From: Suillus spraguei
Taxonomy: Eukaryota; Basidiomycota; Agaricomycetes; Boletales; Suillaceae
Direction of reading: 5' to 3'
DNA: 64,000 nt
NCBI GenBank assembly: GCA_016800925.1
Contig: JABCPU010000338.1
Span: 1 to 64,000, forward strand
A program made the translations under genes and the position numbers. Every line of letters starts with the position of its first letter. Within the stretch, counting starts at the first letter, position 1. Shown piece by piece: positions 11,161 through 22,020 of the stretch. Below the pieces are notes generated by a model, which was not told the origin of the DNA, made no database searches, and saw only the letters and a program-made list of their open reading frames with translations.

Positions 11161-11189
11161 GCAACTACCTCAGTTCCGTCATGTCTACA

Positions 11190-11610
11190 ATTATCATACA
11201 CATGGGCCCACCCGTCTATATTTTATACCACCCTCGGCCCACCTGTTCAATACAATATTTTATATAACACTCTCGGCCCAACCGTCTAATATGTGTCTGG
11301 GCCCACCCGTGTATGTGATAACAAGTACCCTTCACATACCTGTCTACCTGATACACATCTACCTTGGTACACCCATCTACATAATATCTAACTACCTCGG
11401 CCCATCCGTCTACTGGATATTCATGTACATCGGCCCACTCATCTACTCTACATATTTCTTGCATGGGCCCACCCACCGTTATTGGGAATAATATTCCTCC
11501 CGGCCCATCCATCATGAACGAGGATATTTCTACCATGGGCCCATGGTCTGCTGGCCCATATCATACGGGATATTATGCACATCCGCTCACTCGTATAATA
11601 CAGAGATAGT
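11190..11610. repeat. Diverged minisatellite with CGGCCCACCCGTCTA core
   Basis: The core (C)GGCCCA(C/T)CCGTCTA followed by a short AT-rich piece (TATATT, ACATAATATC) recurs roughly every 38-42 bp, at least nine times between CATGGGCCCACCCGTC at about 11202 and the GGCCCATATC near 11555. Both strands therefore show repeating peptide-like frames, which I take as a consequence of the repeat. The tract lies between two partial family B LTRs. Confidence 0.75.
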
Positions 11611-11619
11611 TCACTGTAA

Positions 11620-12751
11620 TATGTGGAAGTACAAGGGAGAGTTCTGGTGAAGTCCGGATGGAGAGTCCGGACGAACTCTAAGGCAGGATAGCTCAACAGT
11701 GCTCTAATGGACTTCTGGATGAGTGCAGGAATGTGCCGGAACTATTTCCAGAAGGTAGGGAGTAATGGTAACCACCACTGGAATAAGTTCTAAGTAGAAC
11801 AGATGAAAGATGGACCGCTGGACAAAGTCCAAGGCAGGATAGGAGCAGAGCTCCAGAGGGAAAGATGATCCATAGATGTCAGAGGATAGGATAGGATGAA
11901 TCCGGAGGAGCGGAGGAGCGGATGATTGGACAAGCATAGCTCTGTGGATCTTAGAGGAAGTGTTGGCTACTAGAGAGGAATAGGTCTGGATATGGTGTAG
12001 AGATAGTATAGACTACTCCGGACAAGGTCTGGAATAGAACCAGACAGTATAAGACTATCACAGGTAGAGTCGGAGGTGAAACAGATGATAGATGGAGATG
12101 GATAAAGTCCAAAAAGATTATAGGACATAGGATCAAAGCTCCAGCCTAGGGAGTAATCCCATAGGCCTGAGTCGGAAGCTTACAAGGGCTGGAGCCCAAG
12201 TGCAAGAACAGAAATGGAGTTATATAGACATTATAACAGGATACAGAGTAATCAAAGGAATATACAGAAGTAGGAACAATTAATCAGACTAAGGTCTGCA
12301 GGAGTTGTACTACAAGTTTATATACTGTAGGAGCATGCTGGAAGGTAAGTACAGATAGTCCGAGGCTATGTCTTAAGCATATGGAAACACATTACTAAGT
12401 ACAGCGGGACATAAGGCTATGAACTCAGAGATGAAGCTTGTACGAAATACTTATCAAGATGGAGGCAGAGATCACTGAGAGCCGGAAGCACAGAGATACC
12501 CAAAAGCCGGAGACACAGGTATATTCTAAAAGGGGTAATGTGCAGGTGCATGGGAATAGTTCGGATATAAACTCAGATCAGATATGGACACGGATTGGAT
12601 ATGGACATGGATGGATATGGATTGGAGTGGATGGGTGGATTGGATATGTGAGCTGGATTGGATGGGTGGACTGGGATGTATAGATTGGGTGTCTGGATGT
12701 CCATGGATTGGATCTGATCTAGACCTGAATGTACGGTATATGACACCTACG
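11620..12751 (-). repeat. Family B LTR (minus), 3' end missing
   Basis: The reverse complement follows the family B LTR from its GGGAGAGTTCTGGTGAAG region to its 5' terminus (GTATATGACA at 12742-12751). It includes the TATA box (12317-12324 on the minus strand) and the ATGGATATGGATTGG-type simple repeats at 12575-12700, which match TCCATATCCGAT repeats at 61880-61990. A matching target duplication was not found. Confidence 0.8.
12317..12324 (-). promoter_or_regulatory. TATA box of family B LTR
   Basis: TATATAAA on the minus strand sits at the same place as in the family B copy at 62224-62231, after CTACAG. It is conserved between copies, as expected for an LTR promoter. Confidence 0.5.
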
Positions 12752-12979
12752 GAGACTGGAGTATCACTACCAATCTCTGGATTGAAGCACTTTCCTTTAT
12801 CATTCCTTTATCATGCCTTGAAAAGAATCCAAATTATGAAGTTACCAGAGATACGTCTCAGGATTCTTCATTGATGTCCACTATAATCTCCACTCCCAAA
12901 TCCTTGACTTTGATAAAGCGTGTCATCTCAAAATTGAAGGGCAAAAGTACTTGCGCTTTGATGCCATCTCCAAGTTCTG

Positions 12980-13369
12980 ATGTCCCGAAGTTTCACACCT
13001 CTCATCTCTTGGAATGGTCGCATTCTCCGAAATTCAACAGTTATCCTCCTCAAATTCCAGGGAGAAAGCGTTGGAAAGGGAGGAGGAGGAGGAAAGAAAC
13101 TGTTACAATCGGGTTCATCAGGACGAGGAGAACCTTGTCACAACTGGAATCACAGAGCCTGTGATAAGTCCACTACCGAATGTCCGTGGTTCCACATCTG
13201 TAGCAAGTGTCAAGGGGTCACAAATGAAGAGACTGCCCAGTGGCAAAGGCTTCTAAATGAGTCTATTGCACATGGTCAACTATTTCGCAGGAGAATGATT
13301 TGGGGAGAAGAATCTGAAACTCTTAGTGGTACGGCCTTATGGACTGAAATGGCCAAACCTTTACCATGA
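12980..13369 (+). pseudogene. DIRS-like ORF with CCCH zinc finger (gag-like region)
   Basis: The 129-codon frame has a basic Gly/Lys stretch (KGGGGGKK) followed by CHNWNHRACDKSTTECPWFH, a C-x7-C-x6-C-x3-H finger, then ICSKC. A CCCH finger before the RT is usual in this element type and probably binds RNA. The frame ends at a TGA before the RT frame starts at about 13406. The upstream 12760-12980 stretch is translated only in fragments. Confidence 0.65.
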
Positions 13370-13405
13370 CCCCCTCTCTCTGAGTTTGAGAATGTTCCAG
13401 CTCTT

Positions 13406-14952
13406 ATGACCATTGCTAATAACCCTGATCTTTTCCGAGTTTCTACTCCCATTAATATTGACCGCTTTGAGACTATCCTTACTCAAGCTAATCACCCTAA
13501 TCCTCCTTTCATTCGGTCCGTTTGTCAAGGACTATGCGAAAGATTTTGGCCTTGGGCTGACACCCAGTATGGAACCTATCCCACTACTTGGGACATACCT
13601 TCTCCTACACCCTTGTCTGTCCTCGAGCATGACTTTCTATGCAGTCAAATTATTAAGGAAGAGTCTGTGGGTTGGTATTCTTCCAACATTGGCCTGGATC
13701 TCTTGCCAGGTATGTACAGTATGCCGATTCACACTGTTCCTAAAGAAGGAGGGAAATTTAATCTTGTCACTAATCATAGTGCCGGAGAATTCTCTCTCAA
13801 TTCGATGATTGCAAAGGAGGACATTGCTGGAGTTACTCTTGACAATGTCCAGGATCTTGGAGGAGCTTTGCGAGAGTATTGTCGTTCCTATCCTAACGAT
13901 GACTTAATGATCTGGAAGGCAGATGTTTCAGAGGCTTATCGTCATATGCCCATGCATCCTTTATGGCAAATTGAACAGATTGTTTCCTTTGATGGAGAGA
14001 GAAGAGTTGACAGAGCTAATGTATTTGGTGAACGTGCATCACAATGAATCTTCCATGCCTTCATGTCGCTTGTTATCTGGATAGCTGTTTTCATTCGCCT
14101 TATTCAAGCTTTCATTTACGTCGATGACTCATTCTCATTCTCCAAATTTGGTCATCTATCCTACTATGCCAAGTATCACAAAATGTTGCCTTCCAATATG
14201 GTCACACTTCTCCTACTCTGGGATGAGTTAGGAATACTGCATGAAGAGAGGAAGCAAATTTTTGGATCTCCTCTTCCAGTCATTGGTTTTGAGGTGGATC
14301 CGAATCTAATGAAGATTACTCTCAAAGAGGAGTCCAAGAGAGGTTTAGCCCAAGAATTGAAAGATTTCGCGAGATATAAAAGGCGGAGGTCACTTCAAGA
14401 TTTCGAGCATATTGTGGGATCTCTAAATTGAGCGCTAAATGTTTGTCCACTTTTACGCCCTGGGCCTTCGGCCATCTACACCAAAATCAAAGGAAAGACT
14501 AACTCTAAAGGGATGATTTGGTTTAATTGAAGTGTAGTCAAGGAACTTCGTTGGGCGGCATTCCTTCTAGAATGTTCGAGTGGTGTCTTTCTTTTAAAGT
14601 CTACTTCTTGGAGCTATCAACCTCTATATCAATGGACATACTTCAAGTGTTTTGTGATGCATCAGGATCTGGAATGGGATTTTGGTATCCTTCTCTCAAT
14701 CTCAGTTTCCAATCTAACCTTCCCAAACATCCTCTCATGAAGGATATATTTATATTCTTTTACAAGGCTCTATGCATCGCTTCTGCAATTCATGATGCCA
14801 TCACTTGTTTACCAAAAAATGGATGACTGGCTGTTTTCACAGACAGTCTCAATTCAGTATATCTATTCAACTCATTATCCGGCAGTCCAGGTTATAATCA
14901 TCTCTTGATGTATGTGGTGGAAGTGATCCTTGCCTTTCAAGTTGATTTCCAT
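13406..14952 (+). pseudogene. DIRS-like reverse transcriptase and RNase H
   Basis: The RT frame 13406-14047 carries ERFWPWADTQYGTYP, LLPGMYSMPIHTVPK, NHSAGEFSLNSMI and KADVSEAYRHMPMHPLWQI (first catalytic Asp). After an in-frame TGA it continues with FIYVDDSFSF, the YxDD catalytic box, and LWDELGILHEERKQIFGS. A second TGA (SLN*ALNV) stands where Trp is expected. After a frameshift at about 14600 the RNase H segment follows: VFCDASGSGMGFWYP and, beyond a third TGA, VFTDSLNSVYLFNSLSG. The frame is cut by the LTR at 14953 and resumes at 15878 with RVFHISEDNTITDHLS. The gene is dead. Confidence 0.85.
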
Positions 14953-15873
14953 TGTAAAGATACAATCTAGCCTGGGCTGTAGATGAACCACGGCCTAAAC
15001 TAGTATGCAAGTCTTGCGCTCTGTCTAGTCTGCTTCACTTGCAAAGCAAGAGCGTTCGACCCTAAAGGGAATGCTAAGTTAATATAGTTCAATAATGCCC
15101 AACCTGTGGTGCAAGACTGCCGTCGGAGGTAGTGAGATGCTAGCAGTGACCTCTGGTCCATGGGAAACTTGTGGTAAAACTTGTGGTAAGTGTGGGAATG
15201 CGGTAGGCAAGCAGTAGCGTGAACAGTAAAACTGCAGTAGTACGAGCGGTAAAACTGCAGTAAGCGTGGGAACTTCTGCAGTAAAACAAGCGGTATTGTA
15301 GCGATGAAGCGTGAGAAAGTGGTAGCGCTAGCAGTGAAGCGCGGGAAAGTGGTAATGAGCGGTGGTGCATGCAGCAGTAAAGCAATTCTTAGAGACAGTA
15401 ACTTCGGTAAAGGACTTTATTTTGTAGTGTCAGTAGTGGTGACTATTCCTAAGTACCGTGTGTACTATAGGAGGGAAATAAAAGTACCAGAATGTGCAAA
15501 GAGTCTTTTTTAACATGTACCGTGAACGGCTGGAATACATAGCGAGAACAGTAGCGAGATAGAGATATTTAGCTAAGAGGCATGCAGCAAGCAAGCGGTG
15601 TCACGGAAGGTAAGGTAAGTCTTGCCATAGCTTTAGTAACAGCGGAAACGAATATGCTACGCACCAATGGATCTTAGACGGAAATGGAATGGACAGGAGG
15701 ACATCAGTAGCGAGATTCAGTAAGGGGCAAGGATTCACAGAGCAAAAACAGTACTGGTGAAGCGAAAAGGGGTAATGCTCGCTATAGGGGTTTTCTTGGT
15801 AGCCACTGTAGGCAGTAATGAGAAACTTGTGTAAAACAGCACTTTCATGGTCAGCGTGACTTTGTTCGCTACA
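14953..15873 (+). repeat. Family A solo LTR (921 bp, TSD CCAT/CCGT)
   Basis: It begins TGTAAAGATAC and ends TTCGCTACA; the flanks CCAT (14949-14952) and CCGT (15874-15877) differ by one transition. Removing it rejoins the RNase H frame (VDF to RVFHIS). It belongs to the same subfamily as the minus copy at 16440-17357. Confidence 0.88.
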
Positions 15874-16161
15874 CCGTGTTTTCCACATATCTGAAGACAA
15901 CACCATCACAGATCATCTTTCTCACTGGAGAGCCTCGGGAGCTTGTTTAGCTTTGCCAGGACTATGTGTCTTACCTTTCCAACCCCCTTGAGATACACTG
16001 GGGGCAACCAAAAAATGAACCCTTCTTCAGTTAAGACTAAGCAGCCCGTTAGAGCTGCTTGGTCAATGGAACATCTCATATATGAGCGTTCTCTCAATCT
16101 TGGCTTAGCTTTGGATTGGTCAACAAATCAGTCGTATTCTTTGGCTCTCAACTCCTATATC

Positions 16162-18080
16162 ACTTTGGCAGTCCTTGCATTAGATAGGCTGTGTGGCTGA
16201 GCTCATTAACCTGTTTCTGAAGATTGGTAAGTTCACGCATCCACCAGTGTTTTGAGTGAGGGCAAGGCTTGGCGATGGGGACTGTAGACTCAATGGTGGA
16301 TATGATGGCTTGCATGACTCGGTGAGCTTCTTGCTGGAACTCTTCATCTGAGACTAGTGGTCTGGGTGGGATCAGAGATAGAAGATTGCTGAGGTGTTCA
16401 TTGAATTTGTCCCAGTCAGTGTTGCACCAGTTGTGGTGGTGTGACAAGCAAACTCATGCTGAGCTTTGAAATGGCACATTTTCGTATAGGTGTCACACGG
16501 CTATCATTATCCTTACCTTCCAGCTTCACCGTCCCTTGCCATGACACTTTACCATGTGTTACCCCTATCTAACGGTATCGTTCTGCACTCTGGAAGCCTC
16601 ATTGCAGCTTAGCAGCTGTACTACGGCAACTTTTCGCAAAGCGGTGATCTTCGGCAATCTCCGTGAACCCATTAGGCATCCACAAGCAAGATTCACTGTC
16701 CATCCTATGTCCATCCAGTCTCGCTGGTACATGATGTTTTGTAAACTGTAGTGCAGTCTTATTACATGTCTGCTGCATGTTTATCCTATACCTTCCGTTT
16801 CCGTAGCTATTCCTTAGTATAAAATTCCTAGGTACCTGTACTCTTTCCTTACTTCCCTCCTATAGTACACATGGTACTTAGGAATAGTCACCACTACTGA
16901 CACTACAAAATAAAGTCCTTTACCGAAGTTACTGTCTCTAAGAATTGCTTTACTGCTGCATGCACCACCGCTCATTACCACTTTCCCGCGCTTCACTGTT
17001 AGCACTATCACTTTCTCACGCTTCATCACTACACTACCACTTGTTTTACCACAGAAGTTCCCACGCCTACCGCAGTTTTTACCATTCACACTACCACTTG
17101 TCTACCGCATTCCCACGCTTACCACTAGTCTTACTGCAAGTTTCCCACAGACCGGAGTATTACCGCTAGCATCTTGCTACCTCCAACGGCATTCTCGCAC
17201 CACAGGTTAGGCAATATCGAACTATACTAACTTAGCATTCCCTTTAGGGTCGAACATTCTTGCCTTTGCAAGTGAAGCAGACTAAGTAGAGTGCAAGACT
17301 CGCATACTAGCTTAGGCAGTGGTTTATCTACAGCCCAGGCTAGATTGTATCTTTACAGTGGGGTTCATCCTCAGTTCTGAGTGTTTCTAATTCTAGTGAG
17401 ATAAGGATAGGTACATGGTCAGTACAGGGGCTACGTAAGGCTGGGTGGGTATCACAGGAAATGATGGTGTCAGCTGGGTGTTCCATGCCAAAAGACATTG
17501 TCTGGACAAGTCCAGTTGCCCATTGAGGGATGATTGCAGAGTGGGAATGCCACCTGGGAGCAATTGTAATCAGCAATAAGGTCCAGTAGAGGGCGGGCCA
17601 CATCATAGTTGTAGAGGTGGCGATTGTGTGGCTCTTCCCACAGAGGATGGTGACAGTTTGAAGTCGCCTAACCAGAGCATGTGGTCTTCTGTGGTCAGTC
17701 TGATATGTTTGATGTTCTGTTCTAGGTAGTCTGTCAGTGTTGTCAGGGTGCGTTACCGTCATTGAATATGTTGAAGATGGTGCAGCATCCATGTGGTCTG
17801 AAGAATTGAACTACAATGATGTCAGAGGATGGGAAAGGGATCTGTTTCCAATGGTTAGTGTTTAGCGAGGCATTGATTAGTGTTATAGCATGGGTATGTT
17901 GTAGTGGGTTAGTATAGTGGGAGGTGGGGTATGAGACATGCCAGCGGTGATTAGCACTGGTATTATGAAGAAAATTAACATGCGGTTCCTGAATTGCGAT
18001 GGTGTCCCATTTTGAGGTGACGCTGTTATTAAGAAGTGATGCTTGTGTGGACATAGACTTGTTGAGATTCTGCTGCCAAA
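16162..18080 (-). pseudogene. LINE ORF2: AP-type endonuclease and linker, RT lost
   Basis: The start region reads IWQQNLNKSMSTQASLL, with WDTIAIQEPHVNF holding the endonuclease glutamate. SSDIIVVQFFRPHG follows. After frameshifts the minus strand still shows HHPLWEEPHNRH, LLDLIADYNCSQVAFP and DHVPILISL, typical of Tad-clade endonucleases that nick the target. Beyond the LTR at 16440-17357 the frame continues with NTDWDKFNEHLSNLL and KPCPHSKHWWMRELTNLQKQ, the segment before RT. At least two frameshifts and the missing RT make it a pseudogene. Confidence 0.82.
16440..17357 (-). repeat. Family A solo LTR, minus (918 bp, TSD GTGG)
   Basis: On the plus strand it reads TGTGACAAGC at the left end and ATCTTTACA at the right, with 4-bp duplications GTGG at 16436-16439 and 17358-17361. 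It splits LINE ORF2 between the endonuclease and the pre-RT region. Sequence and length match the copy at 14953-15873. Confidence 0.88.
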
Positions 18081-18116
18081 TTCAAAGGTTAGTGGTGGTA
18101 GGATTAATTAGTTTAT

Positions 18117-20162
18117 TCAGACATTAGAAGAGGATGAGGATGGGGTACTAGCAGAAGGAATTGGGTCATCCCATTCAGATGGTGAGGCAAGGTCTTGATA
18201 TGGAGCAGTGTCTTGAGGCTTGGGAGAGGGTGGATGAAGAGGTGGCTGAGTATTGAATGTAAGTGTCATTTGTTGAAGTGCTTGTCTGGAATTCTGTCGA
18301 CACTGAGAGGGTCTAGGTGTGTGCAGTGTGGGCGATGTGGGGGTCCTAGCTGGTTGTATGATGTGGGTCCATATGTTTTCTGTTGGAAAGTATGGCATAC
18401 GGTTTTCCAGGTGTTTGTCATCAATTTCTCTGCATCGCTTGTTGAATTTCAGGCAGGCATGGCTCCAGCTTGTGTGTTGATCGCTACGACAATTGACACA
18501 GCAAGTGGTTCTAAAGGCATTGCAGTTGGTGGTGTGGTGATGGTCTCCACATGTGCTGCAGGTGTCTGTGGGGGCAGTACAGTTTTTAGCAATGTGATTG
18601 AATTTTTGGCACTTAGCGCATCTGATTGGTTCCTTCTTGTCCTTGTGTGTGTTGATACGTTCATTGGCAATACATAGTCCATCTTGGAGGATATCATTGG
18701 CTGTGTGAATGTCAGTAATTTGCAGTAAGGCAAAGGCTTTGCATTGTTCGGCAAAGCGTCTTAGGGGGGGCTTGATCCATCTTATGCTTGACAGAGAGGA
18801 GAGGGAAGGTCGTTCTCTTGTTCGACTTGTTTGAGAAAGTTTGACTGTTCGATCTGTGTCTGAATGGGTAAGTATCCAGGACTATGGTGAATGTGCGGGG
18901 ACGGAACGATACACTTGTTCCCAAATGGGTCTCAAATGCTATTTTACCTGTTGGACTGTTGAGCCACTTCGCTAGTGATTCGGTTTTGAGTTCCACTACT
19001 AATCCACCATTGTGTAAGGTTGTCACCACTCTGATTGTTCCCGGGGGAGTTGAGTTGTTCCTGGCTTTGGTAAGTGCTTCCTTGAGTTTGTTCGCTATGT
19101 CGTAGTTGGAAGTGTTGGGAGGAAAAACATCTCTCCTGGAGTAGGGTCTAGCAATATTTGCTTTGCACAGATAGCTTCTCTACTGATGGCTCTATCAATC
19201 GTGGGCGGAAGGTGGATCAAGGTGATGGAACTGTAGGAGGGTTGAGCCTGCATGGGTTGTTGGGTGGTGGTCTTTGAGAGGTGTATGGAGAGGTGGTCAA
19301 CTATTTCTTGTGTAGCATCTAGGGAGGGGGTTAGTGTCTGTAATAGTTTCTGATAAGTTTCAATGGAGGAGTATAGAGTGTCTGCTGCCTCTTCTACTTA
19401 TTTAGCTGCTGTTAATGCATTGTCTTCCTTTTCCGATCATGTCCTGCCAATTAGAGTGTGGAGTGCTTTGGTTTCTTCCACTGTTGCTTCGATCATTTGC
19501 GACACTGAGTGTACTAGAGCAACCTGAGGTGCGATAGCAGCCACCACATGGTCAGTGAGTTTAGATGCAGTGTGTTTTTTGATGAGGTCTAAGTGGGCTT
19601 GGGCGAGTAGGGGTGCAATAGCCACAGTGAGTTTGTCTGCAAGCTTCGATGCTGATACATCCGTTATGACTTTCATTACTTGGTCCATGATATTGCTTGC
19701 TTCATGTTCTTTCAGGATAAATGCTACTGCCCAAATGGCTGAGATTACTGATACTGGAGTGGAGCTGGAAATCTGTGTTATATGAAACAAATGGAGATTA
19801 GGTGATTAATGGTAAATGGTTGATCAATTTGACAAAGAAGTTTAGAGGTTAAATATGCTTTCCCAGTTTCAGCATTCTTTACTGTGTTTTCTAGGGCTTT
19901 GATGGACTCTTGCATGTTGGTTGATCTGTTTGTTTTGTGGGTGTTTAGTCTATATGTTGGAGATGTGGTGCATTGACTGGATGCTGGTGGGGATCTTGCT
20001 TCTGCACTGATGCTTCTTCTTATTGCAGGCATTGATGTTTCTATGTTTATTTGTAGTGGTTGGTGATGGTGGGGCCACCATTGGGCAGCGTTGGCGCTGT
20101 TGAGCGCGGTGTTGATGTGGACTTTTATGGGGTCCTTGCTGGGGTGCCACTTGGTGTCTTCT
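18117..20162 (-). pseudogene. LINE ORF1 (gag-like, CCHC zinc knuckles)
   Basis: From the 5' end the minus strand encodes a Pro/Ser-rich start, SIKALENTVKNAETGKAYLT, an Ala-rich region with two copies of an ASKL(A/T)D...AIAP repeat at about 19500-19690, then NGGLVVELKTESLAKWLN. A zinc-knuckle block lies at about 18440-18640: CAKCQKFNHIAKNC, CSTCGDHHHTTNC and CVNCRSDQHTSWSHAC. A Ser-rich tail ends at 18117. ORF1 of Tad-like LINEs binds element RNA. The parts are in different frames, so several indels are present. Confidence 0.8.
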
Positions 20163-20649
20163 CATACTTTACGAGGCGCTAAACATCATTTTTGAGTACC
20201 AATTTGACAAAAACTACCTCTTTCACGCTCGGATCTCAAGACTATGATGGAATCCATTCCTGTTCCTCCAAAGCATGATGAGCTCTTATTTGTCGCTCAA
20301 CTCTTTGACAAATTTTATGGACTGTTGCATCTAGGCAAGCTCATATGGCCAGATAACTCTAACATACAGTCCTATTCTAAACTGACCCTTTGAACTTGGG
20401 TGATTGTAACCAACACTTATCATTTGTTTGTACTCCAATGTCACAAAACAGATTTCCAGTTCAAAGGCAGTACTATCATTGTACAGCGTGCTGAGGTAGC
20501 AGATCCTCAACATGCTTTCTTGGCATATCTTGCTTCTCGTGACCATCATTTTCCTTTCAACAGTTTTCTATGGCTGCATAGTGACAGCTCAGTACCCACA
20601 CACCTGTGGTTTATTGAGCGTTTATGCATGCTCCATCAGGAAAAATCCC

Positions 20650-20860
20650 AGTCACTATATAGTACTATATAGCCAGGGTAGACCATGTAGCTTGGTAGCC
20701 AAGTCCCTTCTATATAGTATGTGAGGCAAATATGTAGTACTACGTAGTACTATATAGTGCTATGTAGAACTGGGTAGCGCTACTATGTACTACCATAGTT
20801 CCCTTAAGTTCTACTACAGGCAGCTATATAGTCACACAGATCACATACTAGTAGTAGTAG
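20650..20860. repeat. Cluster of self-complementary TAGTACTATATAG motifs
   Basis: The motif TAGTACTATATAG and variants (GTAGTACTACGTAGTACTA, TATATAGTGCTATGTAG, CTACTATGTACTAC) recur about eight times in both orientations. The stretch follows the truncated recombinase and is followed by a short (AGT)n run at about 20850. I see no gene in it; the palindromes could belong to an undefined DNA element end. Confidence 0.6.
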
Positions 20861-20869
20861 TAGCATGTG

Positions 20870-21629
20870 GAATCACAAAAACAATTGAATTTGAATGCCT
20901 AATAATGAACCAGTCAACCTACATATTTTACGACTTGCTAGCCTCCGCATCATCCTGCTCCTCAAGTCAGTACTCTCAGATGGCATCTTTGAATGCCATG
21001 TCACTGATCCAGGATGATGACGAGATAGTGAGGGTGTCAACACCTGCATGGAAACTTCAAAGCACGAAAGTAAGAATATCATTTTGAACAAGAACACTGT
21101 TCAATGCACCAAGCTGTGTCGTGCAGATTGACACAAATTTTTGTTGAGGAGTTTGTAAGGTGCCGTCCATTCATTGAAGCACTGTAACAAGCCAAAATGT
21201 CCATGGTAGACAGTTCCATAAGTAGCCGACATGAATTTAATATCTTCCTTCAGACCTTGTAACCATTTGTCGATACAACATTCAATCTACCAGTGATTCA
21301 TTAGTGCCATCAACTTGAATATAAGAACAAGAGACTCACAGTTGTAAGCACAAGAGCAATAACTTTGATGGGCATAGGATTCAAATATTTATGGTGGATG
21401 ACACCTTCGTCATGTTGATTTGTGAACCACATGATGTTGATGCCCAGTTGCAATAACTCCATCTTGTAGATTCCCTTCTTCGACTCCCAATCATATTAGT
21501 CCAAATAGTTAGTACTTGAAATACCATGTAGATAATCAAAACATGTATCTTGAAAGCAAATACAGAACTGTCTTTCAAAGACTCTGCTAGATCCCTATTC
21601 TGTCGTATCACATTGTTGGAATTGCTCAT
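20870..21629 (-). pseudogene. DUF6532-like fungal gene fragment
   Basis: On the minus strand: NNVIRQNRDLAESLKDSS, then in another frame DWESKKGIYKMELLQLGI and HHKYLNPMPIKVIALVLTT. An intron begins at GTGAGT at about 21340. The next exon reads IECCIDKWLQGLKEDIKFM, YGTVYHGHFGLLQCF and WTAPYKLLNKNL. The pattern (residues, then MPI..IALVLT, then ECCIDKW..G, a predicted helical domain) resembles DUF6532 proteins, which occur in large numbers in Agaricomycetes. Their function is unknown. Frameshifts and a lack of an N-terminus make it a remnant. The family assignment is tentative. Confidence 0.45.
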
Positions 21630-22020
21630 CCGGAAACCAAAAAAAAAATGTTGTCAGTGAACGCATTTTTGTTTTGAGTTCCCTGCAAACTTGTGATGTG
21701 CGGGTCAATAGCTTCACAAAGTATGATATAGTAAATCAGTTGAAGAACACACAGAAATCAGACGAATCACCACTTTACCACCTGAAGGCGTCAATTTGAC
21801 ATTGATGCTAAAGTCAACACTCACCATGGAGCAATCTTTGCTGTTCTTGAGTCATATGACCTCAATGTCATCCATTGAATCCACAGATCCACCAACCTCG
21901 ATGTCATCCATTGATCCACCGTGACAGGCCTGAAGTGCCCACCAGATCAGTTCCTGCCTTTAAAAAAAAACCATCAAAAAAATGTTACAAAGTTAGCAAG
22001 CAACCCCACTCCCACTCACC
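21630..22020. other. Intergenic stretch, no gene seen
   Basis: About 390 bases between the DUF6532-like fragment and the Plavaka start hold a poly(A)-rich run at 21640 and two near-copies of CCTCRATGTCATCCATTGA at about 21860-21920. No reading frame with recognisable content was found. Confidence 0.5.

Larger units (their letters stand above)
16162..20162 (-). mobile_element. Tad-like LINE (non-LTR retrotransposon), 3' truncated, inserted in the DIRS-like element
   Basis: On the minus strand an ORF1 with zinc knuckles (about 20160-18117) precedes an ORF2 that starts with an apurinic-type endonuclease (about 18080-17340) and continues past a solo LTR to about 16165. There the sequence joins the DIRS-like frame. 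The RT domain is missing, so the element lost its 3' half, by deletion or recombination, because LINE insertion normally truncates the 5' side. No target duplication was found. Confidence 0.8.
15878..20640 (+). pseudogene. DIRS-like tyrosine recombinase, split by a LINE
   Basis: After the RNase H tail, 16070-16160 encodes the N-terminal core-binding part (ERSLNLGLALDWSTNQSYS). The frame then stops at the LINE and resumes at about 20163 with TLRGAKHHF, LPLSRSDLKTMME and FVAQLFDKFYGLLHLGKLIW. The last motif normally carries the first catalytic Arg (LLRLGEL); here it is His. FKGSTIIVQRAEVADP and LAYLASRDHHFPFNS follow. About 100 codons are missing where the LINE sits, and the C-terminal HxxR...Y part is absent beyond 20640. 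Three in-frame TGA codons lie in the C-terminal half. The enzyme would have cut and rejoined DNA through a phosphotyrosine; this copy cannot. Confidence 0.8.
12760..20645 (+). mobile_element. DIRS-like (tyrosine recombinase) retroelement, decayed and nested
   Basis: Along the plus strand lie a CCCH zinc finger, an unusual RT, RNase H and a tyrosine recombinase, an order I recognise from DIRS-like elements of Agaricomycetes. They lack a DDE integrase and use the recombinase to insert a circular cDNA, so no target duplication is expected. The body is interrupted by a family A solo LTR (14953-15873) and by a LINE (about 16162-20162). The 5' terminal repeats were not recognised; the left edge abuts a family B LTR. 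Stops are present in every domain. Confidence 0.82.

Noticed and set aside
11159..11536. Overlapping open frames with repeating peptides on both strands
   Set aside because: The periodicity is that of the minisatellite, and neither frame has a plausible context.
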